Shown here piece by piece: positions 35,445 through 47,900 of a stretch of 64,000 nt of DNA. Under the pieces are notes generated by a model. The model ran no database searches and was not told the origin of the DNA. It worked only from the letters and a program-made list of their open reading frames with translations. How positions within the stretch are numbered: position 1 is the first letter of the stretch; each line of letters starts with the position of its first letter. The DNA is taken from positions 248,001 to 312,000 of the forward strand of contig NW_025935962.1 of the NCBI RefSeq assembly GCF_000764305.2, in the 5' to 3' direction. A program made the translations under genes and the position numbers. The DNA comes from Hyalella azteca (Eukaryota; Arthropoda; Malacostraca; Amphipoda; Hyalellidae).

Positions 35445-38150
35445 CTATGATGTATTCCAAATATAGGGAAATCGCTGTAGATTAATTGTTTGCTGGTTTT
35501 AATTTGAAATTTATGCCCGATTTCATGCTATTCATTATCGAATTCATTATCGCGGATGATCTTAGAACGGATTCAACGAGGACATTGAATTCGTTTAGTT
35601 TCCTGTTTTGGTCAGCAACTTGTGGAAGTCATGGGTTCTTTTATTTTATTTTTCTATTTTCCGACACTAAAACCACAAGTCACTCTACTTGACAGGTCAT
35701 AAGTCAGCGATGCGTGAGAAGTAAATATTTTTTATATTTTGCCAAGTTTGAGGGAACGTAAAAGTATTGTTCATTTCAAGCATGTTTTAACAGTTTTGTA
35801 TTTAAAAATCATTAAATGGTTCCCCACAGCATTTCTGTAGAACCGTTTTCATCTGAAAATCTACCTCATGCAGTATAAATGCAGCGTAAATTAATGTAGA
35901 ACAAACAAAAAGTTGTTGTGAACTGCCTTATCGTAGCTACATAATCCCAAAAGTGATAATAAATAGGGACAATTATGCATGTCAAATTGGTGAACATTCG
36001 TAACAGTCTAACAGATCGTAACAGTAACAGAAATACTCCTCTAGCTACTAGTAAGTCAACAGGCACTTAGTTGTATCAAAATAATTTGAATGCTAACATT
36101 TCAAATATCGGATTGTTTGACACGTACGTCGCTCAAAAACAAATGAGTATTTATGTACCCTGGCGATTCAAAAAAGTGACGTTTAAGAAGTTTACAAAAA
36201 TATATATTATACGAGGCGAATCAAATACGAAATTTTATGTAGGAAATGTGTTTGAAATTTTGACTCGACGAACGTTTTATTACAGGTTGATTAGTTTAAA
36301 GTTCGTTTGAATGTTCAATTCCCGCACCACTACCTGCATTTTCTAGACTACTAAAGATCAAGTTTTCGTTCCTGTGGGCGCTTCTATGCAACAGTCTTTG
36401 GAGTCGAGGGAGCGCAGTGCAGGAGCAGCGTCCGCCTCCACGCAAGTTAGGTTTGTTGGGCAACGTCCATTTGCATTACGTTCAGTATTGGCATGAAATT
36501 TATTAATTCACTTTAAATTTCATCAGGTAGTCTTCAAAATCACAAATGTCATATGTCATTTTTAATATTCGGCTTCCCCTAAAATAATTTTTAGGAGCCA
36601 TATGCCAAGCTGTATTTAAAGCTTTCGCTGTTGTTATGCATTTAGACTTTGGAAGTTTTGGAGAATCGTGGCTATCGTAGGAATTTATAGGTTCTACTGA
36701 GGCCGTGATCGGTTGGATAATAAAGCGTTGGACAAATATTCAGGCTAATTAATTCTGTTAGTTGGGCCAGAGGTTGACTCAGTTAGGAGATGTGAAAAGA
36801 TGGCCAGAATCGATCAGGTAGAATCATCGCATGTATAAGGAGATTTTGGGATACAATAGGTTCTGAGGAAACTAAAAAATATAGTGCGCGAAAGAGAACT
36901 GCGAACAAGGCCATAATTAGAACATGAAGTTCACATAGAAGTTAATATTCCATAATTACGCGAAACAGAAATTTAATATTCGAAACTTTCATATTCAGAA
37001 CCATTAACTATTACGGTTCACAAAGCAACATGGATGGTGCACTATGAATTAAGAATTCAATTCACACCTATTTCACTTATTAATTCAATTCCTCTCACAT
37101 AAAACATTACATAATAGTTTCACCAATAACTTCACTCTAGCCACTAAAAATATTAACTGAAATTAATTGCTTCAACTTCATTTGGTTTCACTGAACAGTA
37201 TCAGCATAATGAGGATCTCAGTCAACATAACTCGCCTCTACGGCGGGTCGTCATAAAATTCTTGAGTAATATAATATCTAATTATTAATGTACGAAATGA
37301 TCGTTTGATTTTTAAGTACAAAATTAATATACTTTTACAATACAAACGTGAACATTTATTAACTTTCAACACTCATCCAGTGGATAATACAATTTACCAG
37401 AACACAAGCAAAAGAACTTGCCACCCTTCGTGTTGAAATTAGCGCTACGTACCTGAATTATCGCGAATTGCATAATATTGTTACTACCAGAACCTAAAAC
37501 TATTACAAAATTATCAGATATTATAGATATTGAGTCTGACCAGGATTAACTGGCTTAAAATGTGGATTATATTTATTCTGTATTCACTCTATTTAACATT
37601 GACAAACAGATGGGGCTCACAGTTGAATTGTACACAATTAAAGCATTAGAATATATAAAAATACTGTTTTATTCTAATAATACTCTTGAATCACTACACG
37701 ACTGATTGCTTTAAATCTGTATTCAAAAACTTTGTACAATTAATTAACTTCGACTTTTCACAAAAAGCACACAAAAACATGTTTCTTATTCTATTTACAT
37801 CAAAATTATCATAGTTTTTTTGCTGTGGTCTGCATCAGCTTATATGCAGCTAAATAATCTCGCATGTATTTAATCTCTCTTTTCGTAAGAATAATTCACG
37901 CAGCGAAGAGAGCGGGATTTTGAATTTTTAAATAATTTCATTCACAACTTACGTCTTCTCTCTCAACAGCAAACGACGCTTTTATGTATTAATTAATTGT
38001 TTGAAAATGTTTAGATCGAATAATAAAGCATTTTTGCAGCCGTTTATATTTAAAATGAGAGTCGAAAACGTACGAAAATATTTTCTGACTGATTTAAATC
38101 CTTTTAACTTTCAACCTTTTGGCTATTTTAATATTATTACTTTAAAATCA
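35445..38150 (-). repeat. Duplicated segment C, left copy
   Basis: Matches 53080-55017 in reverse complement. Shared landmarks include TTTACAAAAATATATATTAT, GTCCATTTGCATTACGTTCA-like and the block near 37900-38050. An extra stretch of about 1 kb (roughly 36646-37692) is present only here. Short open frames in it are shared but show no recognisable protein, so no gene is called. Confidence 0.88.
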
Positions 38151-38911
38151 ATAGACATCATCAAATTTATTTTTGGGCAGTGTAAATTTTTCAATTTCGA
38201 AATTTTAGTAATAACATAAAACAATAATGTCTATAACTTTTTTTCGATTTGTCTTTGCCTGCATTCAAGTACTAGGTAATGAAAACGAACGCCATCTTGG
38301 ACCGAGAAAAGTTTTAATTTCGAGTTTTATTTATAAGATTAATGCTTACACTCAAAGGATGGAGCTTTAGTGTGATGGCAACTCATAATCATTTTCGGCG
38401 CAGCTCATCACACGACAAAAATAGAAACATATGAATAACTACATTCGTTGTTATATGATATCTAAATATACTCTAACTCGCGCACCTAATTTCTATGTAC
38501 ATATAATTTAGAAATAAATTATTCCGGCATATTGCATCCATTAACACAGACGACCGCTCGTACAAAAGATGTACGACTAATTTAGCGAGGTATTATTATC
38601 TCGTGTGTTTGGCCGGTGAACATTTGCTGAGATAAATTCATATAAATAGCCCAAATGGTATCAAAATTTGCAGATTGATATTTAGACATAGAAAATATGC
38701 GTTTATTTTTTTAAGGTAAAAATTTGATTGCTGCTATCTAATAACCTTCACGGAATGATGAATTTGTTATTTTTTTCTATAACCGCGGAAAACGGATTAG
38801 GTCCAAGAAGGCACGTGTGATGGTGTGACCAGGTTGCGGCATTAAGCCAAGTGAAGTACTTCTTGATGCGAATTCAACACAGACTGAAGCCTGCGCTCGT
38901 GATTAACAAAA

Positions 38912-41900
38912 ATGGCCAAAGTTAGCATTGATCTCTTGTATAACACTCTTTGCAGAAGGTCTGCTGCGCTGAATCATCGTGCATTATTCGTGTTAAAAGG
39001 AAAGGATGTGGAGCAACAGGTAAGCGGCTAAGCGCAAGTGCATCTAATAGAAATATAGATTCACTCTAATTACTCGTGAAACGAAAACTATTTGAAAAGC
39101 ACCAGCTTCAACAATGTATAGTCTCTCATTTAGTTTCAATATTTTTATTCATACATCACTTGTGTAAATTAGTTGTGACTTGTGAGTTGTCCCCTTTTTA
39201 GCACATTTTCTCATTTAATGATTTATGGAAAAACTGCACAGTAATACTTTAGATTAGCTAAGTGCATCCAAAAAAAGGGTGTTTTTAAAATTATTTGTTT
39301 TTTGGGATGTAGATTAATAATCTGAAATCCGTTTTTGGCGGTCGGCATCCGCCATCGGAAATATTTAATGGAACCTGTTCCTAACTCAGTAACTGGACCT
39401 AACCTGCGAGGTTTTCGTTGATTGGCTAGATTTTTCCGGCCATTGAACAGACTCCAAACATAGAAAAAAACCTATTGGCTAGGGTTTTCCGGCCGCCGGA
39501 CGGAGTCCAAACATAGAAAAAACCTAGCCGATCAACAAAAACCTTGCAGGTTAGGTCCAGTTAGAAACAGGTTCCATTAAAAATTTCTGATGGTGACCGC
39601 CAAAAACGGATTTCAGATTCTTAATCTACACCCCAAAAAACATATAATTAAAAAAATATCCTTTTTTTGGATGCACTTAATCTAAAGTAACACCAAATGC
39701 ACTATTGTGCTTGCCATGTCTGTCTGTCTGTCTGCCCATGACCTCAAGTTTTCGTCAATGAGAAAATGCGCTCTCTGTCACTCACTGCAGTGAGTACTGA
39801 GTTATATTTTTTTGGTTTACCTTTACCATGATACTGTACAGTCTGGTCTTTGTTTATTTATCTAACTAGTTTTATCTTTCATGAACAGTTTTGTCAATTT
39901 TTACAGGTTGCTGCTTTGTATCATCTATTACATAAAGCATCAGTGGATGGAGCATCTTCAGTCTTGTGGTGTCATAAACACAGTGCTGATCTACCCAAGT
40001 AAGACATGAATGTCATGACATGGGCATGCTGAATGCAGATGTCAGAACTGTGACTCTGGAACTGAGGTATGAAAGCTATCAACTTTGCAAGTTGAGCTTT
40101 TCTGCCAATTTTCAAACCATGAGTATACTGCTAAGTGCAAGATGAATAATCTAATATCTAATCAGCAACAACTTCATTCAAAATTGAGCTTTGAGATTCT
40201 AAATTAATTGAAAACATTTCACATTACAGTGACAATATTTTAGTAATTTGTAACAATTTTTCAAATTGTCAATGTCAACTGTGTTATGAGATATTTATTC
40301 TCAAGTCTCAACTGTGTCTAGATATGAAAAATTCAATTTGTTCTACATAGTGTCAAATCAGAGATTTTTTAGAAGAAGTTCATTTTTAGTTTCCTCATTT
40401 ACTCAAGATTTAAACCAAAATCTTATATATGATAATGTTGATATCCATGATGCTTTACTAGTCTATTTATAGGTCTCAAGAATGAACTTGAGAAAAAGTC
40501 TAAAAACTCTCTGCTTTGCCCCTATTAGAGATAGAGTATTTACTAAAATTTTGGAGTTTCAAAGTTGCATATTTGTGTTGATTCCAAGTCTTATGTCTTG
40601 ATTGTACTATTTTTATCTCAATTAGGTAAAAGATAACTGATGTAATTGAATGATAATAGCATGTTCTTTTCATTTTAGTCAAAGATTGGTTTTATTTTCA
40701 TTGGTGTCAGAGTGTCAGACACAACCAGAACTGCAAAAACCTCAACATGTGTGTTTTGGGTGGAGAAAATTTAGAGAGAGTTTGGTACTAAGAAGCAAAA
40801 TTACAAATTTTCTTGAAATAACATCTTTAAGTGGCTTATAACTCCATGGAAACCAACCAACTTTAGAGCCCAGAGATTTTGAATTTGCAGCAATCATTTG
40901 TATGATGTTTGACCAACAATATTTTAGCAGAAAAGTGAACCAGTATCTATGAGGTACCAAAAAGATATAATTTTCCATTACTAGAGCTAAACAAACTTGA
41001 AGCTGCTAAATTTAAACTGGATAAATTATCTTCCACCTAATGGTCACTAATTTCTTTTGAACAACACATTAAAATGTAGTGACATTTCTTTTTTTTTAAG
41101 TATTTGCTTCTTTATGTGTCATTTCAATGACCTGAATTTTCAAATTTTGCACAGCACAAACTGGCTCATATTTCTTTGATGGTCCATAGTCTTTCTTATT
41201 TTCAATACTGTGATCTGAAATTTTAACAAATTTGTCTTTTAATGTAAACAATCTTTCATGTAAATTTTTTTGCATATAGAGAGGTAAGGTAGGAGCCCTG
41301 GTAGACTTGACATTGGATAAACCAATACCAAGTTTACATCTATCAATATTTAAAAATATTTTTTAGATATAGTGCCATGCTTTTGATACTATAGTGATCA
41401 TTTGCTAAATTGCTAAGCCATAAAAATTTTGAGATTGATGTGGGTGGGAAGATATAGATATTATAAAATTCAACACACTATCTGCAATCTTACAACTTCA
41501 TTTGAGATTTCCAGTGCCACAAATTCTTAGCCATGAATTTGCCTGTTGACAATACCATGCTTAATTATACTCTGTTGTATATGTATTTTAGCTGACTTGC
41601 ATATTCATGTTTTACTGAGTTGCATATTTACTGATTCATGCATATTTACTGATTTTTTCTTTTACCAAAGATCCAGTCGGAAGGCTATGAAAGTAATGAG
41701 CAAAAAAATTAAATCTGGTGAAGTGGATCACTCCCAACTCAAGCTGCTTGATTTACTCCTGCATGCTGGTGTTGTAAAGTTCTGCAGTTATGGATCTACT
41801 CAGTCTGTGCTTGGCAACACATACAAGATGTGTGTCCTTCAGGTAAAAAAATTTGGTGTTGATATTCTTTAGCTGAAAATTCAATGTTTGGAGCTTATGC

Positions 41901-44900
41901 TAAAGCCATTTTTTGTGGTGTTTTATAAACATTCTCAATTTTTTTTATTATTTAGAATTATTTATAGGCCTTTAATGTTTATATTTCTCATTTCTATCAG
42001 GAATGAGGAATTAGTGTTTCAACTTGTGTATATTAATGTTACGTATGTATTCAAGTTATATATTCAGATGTATTAAACATGCTGGAAGGATTCTGATCTT
42101 TTTCACATTAAGGTTTTTCTTGTTTTCAATTGTATTTTAAGTTATTTGGGGTGAATATGAAAGCATATAATATCATTTTTTTTATTTGTTTTTGTTCAGT
42201 GCTACTGAAGTGATATTAACAGGCAAGCTCACAATCATGGTGGTGCTTGAGGCAAATGAAAAAAATGGCTACTTTATACAATTTATTTGCTATCTAATGT
42301 AAATTGATTGCACTCGACCATAATTATGTGCCCAAATTCAATCTGCCATCATGGTTAATAGAGGCTTAATTTTCCAGGATGTTGAGTGTCTGACCCCTAA
42401 CATAGTCTGCCGGGTGGTGGAGACTGTTCAAGGAGGTGGGGCTGTGGTGATCCTTTTGCCTGACATGAGTCACATCAAGCAACTGTGCAACATGGATATG
42501 GATGTTCATTACAAGCTCACAACTCATTCACATCCCACAGTGCAGAAACTCTTCAATAAACGGTAGGTTTGTGGGATAATTTATTGGAAAAATGTTAGTG
42601 GATGGCTCTAAATTAAATTTTTATAATTTAATAAATTGTGTGAAACAATTCCGACAATGAAACTTGTAGTTAGTTAGAGGAAGAAAGGGTTAATCTAACC
42701 TAACTTCTTTTGTTCCATAGCTTAGCGCTGTCATTCTCTTGGTGTCGAAGCTGTGTGATTGCTGAGAGTGACATGCGTGTTAACTCCAGTGACTTATTGG
42801 GCATAAATTACAAGAGCATCAACATACCTTCAGCTGATGAACTACAACAGCAAGAGGAAGCTGCTGAAGAACTTGCTAAAATTCAGTCTGACCTTGAAGA
42901 TGCCGTGCAGCCCTTGCCGGAGCTTGCAAGGCTATGCAAAACTGCTGATCAGGTGAACTCATGCCTACAGTATAATGCTTGCTGGTTGAATTAATTTTTA
43001 AGCATGTCTTTTTTTTCTCTGGTTAATGTTACATTTTGAAAGCATGAAGTTGTTGATGATCTATTTATTAATCATTGCTATAACCACAGGCTCGAACAGT
43101 GATGAAGCTTGTTGACGTAATCACTGAGAAGCGGCCTGGCAGTGTTGTCTCTGTGACGGCTGGGCGAGGACGTGGCAAGTCTGCAGCTCTCGGCCTGGGA
43201 GTAGCTGCGGCCATAGATCTTGGCCTTACTAACATCTTTGTCACCAGTCCATCGCCACACAATCTGACTGCTTTCTTCCAATTGCTTTTCAATGGTTTGA
43301 TATTTTGGATTATTTCTATTGCATTAACTTATACCGCTTCATTGTACAAAAATTTGTCTAGTTTTAATTTTAGTTCCTCAACACTAGTCTATCATTATGC
43401 TGAAAACGCTTCAATTACGTGATTGTTGAGGAATAATGATTTTTGACTATTTACGGCAATGGCTGACTTAATGTAATTTTTATAAATCCTGATGATTCGA
43501 GAGTATGAAATCGCCAAATGATACGTCAGTGTTTTGCTGTTCCAGGATTTGATGCCCTTGGTTACAAAGAAGGGGAGCATTATGAAGTTTTCCAGTCTAC
43601 CAACCCCGAATTTTCTGGTGCTATTGTACGTGTTGTGGTGTATAAAAAACAACGCCAAACCATACAGGTTTGTTTATGTGTTTGGTATACAAATGTATTG
43701 TTAAATTTATTGATATTGTAAAAAATATCACCTGAGAATGAATACCTGAAGGTGTAATTAATAAAATGAGCAACTATGAGAGTAGTACGGTAGGTAAGAG
43801 ATGCTTACATCCAACTACTAGATTAAAAGACGTAATCATATTCAATCATACTTAAAATAGAATTAAAATCGAGTTCATCGCCGCGTAATTCAGTCATGGC
43901 TGCGCTTAAAGTTTTGAGCTTGAACTTTTGAGCAATTCACTGTTGTTAGATACATTATTTTGCTATTGGATCAAATACCATACTTAAGTCAGCACAAATA
44001 TTTTAGTTAGGCTTGGTAAAAAATCAACATTCAATCTCTCTGTTCATTAGCTTGCGATTATTTATTTTATTTCTGTGTTAGTCACCGTATCGATCTTTGT
44101 CAGTACTATAGCTACAGATGTACACATTCCTTGCAGTACGTGCTGCCCTGTGACTACGGCAAGGTGCAACAGGCGGAGCTGGTGGTGGTGGATGAGGCGG
44201 CCGCCATACCACTACCGCAGGTGCGGGCTACGCTGGGGGAGCACATCACCCTGATGGCATCTACCATTTCAGGGTTTGTCTGAGCAAATGAAAGTGCACT
44301 AATAGTAATTTAAATTGACATAGTTTCTCAATTCTACCATGCGTAGCATTCTTTGCTATATTTATTCCATGACAAAGTTCCATTGTAGACCCATTACTTT
44401 TTGGTTTATAACCTTGGTGTCAACTTAAGTATTTGTTTAGGTAGACTTTCGTACGATTGACGTGATGATTTCTCACCGAATTGATTGGTTATCAAGTCTT
44501 ACCTGCTACAAATTTTAAATGTAATCATCTATCAAAAATAAATGTAAAATCTCTGCTGCTTCTGAGAGTACAAATAAATTTTGATTAAATTTTCTGATTA
44601 CAGGTACGAAGGCACTGGTCGGTCGCTTTCCCTAAAATTATTGAAGCAACTACGTCGTCAGAGCACCAAAACTGAGCAGCGTGTTGATGCCAAGGACATT
44701 GGTGAATATCTTCTTTTTGAACACTATTCTATTTTTATTTGTTATCGTAGTTTCTACGCCCACGTGAACACTCCTAATTCACTGTGAGAACTGAGATTTA
44801 ATATAAACAAGCAATTTTTTATTTATAGCCTCTGTCCTGTTATAAGCATCATAGGAGCAGAATTGAATTTTTTTTTAAATACTTGGAACTCATTAACGTG

Positions 44901-47900
44901 CGGAATATAATGAAATTAGTTAGTCTTGGTTTAGTGTTGGAGTTTCCAAAGAAAATATTCGACAGCATATAATCTCGTATTTATTACTAACGCCGGTATT
45001 TACCAAGCTTACTCAATTACTGTTCCTGCTGTGAAAACCGTGCTAAATTATAGGGATATATTATTTCACTAATAAAACACGTGCAGCGAGTTGGGATGTG
45101 CATGAGTTACACGAGGTGTCGCTGTGGCGGAGCATTCGCTATGGTCCTGGCGACCCTGTCGAAGACTGGCTTAACAAACTCTTTTGTCTGGACGCGACCA
45201 ACACCGTCAACCCAGCCACCTCTTGCCCAGCTCCCAGCACGTGCCAACTTTATGCTGTAAATAAGTAAGTTGTAATTGTTGCTCGCTCTTCTCGTACTGT
45301 TACTTTTGGTGTCCCAGATCTTTTAACTCATTGACTCCGCAGTGGTACATATACATACCACGAATTGTATTTCTCCAGGACGTAGTGGTACATACAAGTA
45401 ACAGGGTTACCAGATGGTCTAAAAAAACGGCCAAGTCCGCGCAAAAAAGGCCTCTAACTCAATATATACTAGTATATTTATGGGTTTTGGTGTAAAAATT
45501 TCATTTCTTTTTTCAGTTTTTTGCAACTTGATTAGGAAGTACCCCTATCATAAATTTTAGCCGGCCAACGCAATTGAAATTAACTAAATCGCGGAATTTG
45601 TCCGTCAAAAAGACCGTCTGGCAACCCTGGACTACATTTACTGTATGTCCCATTTCGATTATTTTAACTTCTTTAAATAGATTTCACTTTACTAGGTCGG
45701 ATTTATTAACACATTACATATATTATTCCGGTAGTAGAATGTCTAGGACCAATGAAAAATCAATATAAATCCTCAATTTGTGTACCTATTTCATATTATT
45801 ACAAAAAAATGAAATAGTACAAGATAAAGCAATTGGAGTCAATGTGTTAATGAGAAAACATTAAAAGATCTGTAATACCTAATTGCTAATTGACCACTAA
45901 ATTGCGGAATTAATTGCAAAGGTCAAATGGTCAAGAGCATAATTATTTTGCATGATCTCTTTGGTTGCCAATAGTGCGTTTGCATTCCGTTACCCGCAGT
46001 CACTGACTCTGCACTCTGCAGTATCAAAAAATATAACTCAGTACTCACTCCAGTGAGTGACAAAGAGCGCATTTTCTCGTCGACGAAAACTTGAGGTCAC
46101 GGACGGACGGACAGACAGACAGACAGACGGACATAGCGAGCACAATAGTGCATTTTTTCCATAAATGAGAAAATGCGCTAAAATAGCAACAAACCGAGCA
46201 TAACTTATTCTATCTCGCCAGGAAAGTGTTGCTGAGCGGCAACAAAGGGAGTGAGCAGTTCTTACTACAGGCGCAGAGTCTTCTTGTGGCCTCACACTAT
46301 CGCAACAGCCCCGACGACCTCCAGGTGTTTGCTGACGCTCCTGCTCATCACCTCTTCGTGCTTATGCCGCCAATGCAGAACTGCAACCTCAAGACCCTCC
46401 CGCCTGTGCTTTGTGTAGTCCAGGTACGAGCGCGATTCGAAAAAGTATTGTTACAAACTTCGAGTAGAACGTTTGAAACTGTAGTGAACACTTGTGGTTA
46501 TTTTTGTGCTAAGATGAAGTTCAAATATGGCAAGGAAGGTTAGTGATGAATGTACAAGGACAGAAGCTGTTGTTAATTTAAGAGTATCTCAAATGTTCCG
46601 AGACCGAGAACCCATCATCTAAAATAGGCACGAAGGAACTATTTCAAGGAAAATGGTTATGTTATTCTATGTAAAAATGCCTATTACTTAGGAGGTGGAT
46701 CTAACGTCGAGGCATGAGAACGATGATGAAATGCAGTCGGTGTCGGTCAGCTAGGATACAGCTGTAGCTCAAAAATTCTGAATTGAAATAGTTTTCTGAA
46801 TTTAGAAAATTATTTCAAAATCTGTGTGAAATTTGTCCGGCGAGAGGCTTAGGGACGAAGTCAATCTGATTTACTATGCTGAATAATTAGTCATAAATAT
46901 TAATTTTTCAATATAAGTGCACTGGAAAGTTGGAGAATAAAAATTACTCATCTATAGACCATTGTAACGTATGTTGCAATTCCAATCAAGATACAGCGTA
47001 CAGAACAGATACAAATGGGAAATATTTTTCAGAAAATTTTGTTGTAGATATTGAAATCCTGTCCAGCTTGACGACCAAGATTCTGAATTATATACGTTTA
47101 AAAATTACTTTTTAAAGACAACACTTCCAAAGAATCCAGTATCTCCATCTCCAATCTTACAGATGTACAATGAATTTCTCATTTAATTTTCGAATATTAA
47201 AAAAATTAATTTTCCAATTTTTTTAATATATAAACTTTTTTAATATATAATTTTTTTCCAAAATTATTTATTCTAATAATTGATTCATGCATTGCCTCTG
47301 ATTTCACACAAGTGTGCAAAATTTCAGATCAATTAGACAGGTAAAAGTGTGTCAAATATCAGTTATAAGATTTGTAGCTGACAAAATTATTTTTTTCAAT
47401 TTTTTTAATATTGAAAAAAAATATATTTTTTTTATTTTTAAAATCTTTTATTTTGACATTTGATTCATGCATTGTCTCCAACTCAACACAAGTGTGCAGA
47501 ATTTCAGATCGATAGGATAAGTAGAAGTGTATTAAACTTCAATTACAAGATTTGTAGCAGACAGACAGACAGACAGGCAGACAGACAGACAGACAGACAG
47601 GCAGACAGACAGACAGACAGACAGACAGGCAGACAGACAGACAAACAAGAAGTGAAGTTTAAGAGAAGTGTTGTAAGTACCATCGAAAGTGCATCAAACT
47701 TGTTTGTCAACAACGACTGACACCAACGGACATAGGTATTAGAATCTAAACAGTGAAATTAATTCATTTGGATCACACCAAAACATGAAAACGTTAATTC
47801 AACCTATTTACAACACTTCTCTTCAACTTCACTTCTTGTCTCTTTGTTTGTTTGTTTCTTTGTCTTTCTGCTACAAATCTTGTAATCGAAATTTAACACA

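Noticed and set aside
38770..38911. CACGTG at about 38812 as a Myc-type E-box for NAT10
   Set aside because: A single 6-mer near a start codon is too weak to call as a regulatory site.
47556..47646. CRISPR-like regular repeats
   Set aside because: Simple CAGA microsatellite in a eukaryotic intron, with no spacers.
47460..47720. Open frame of RQTDRQADRQ repeats
   Set aside because: Translation of a CAGA microsatellite in an intron.
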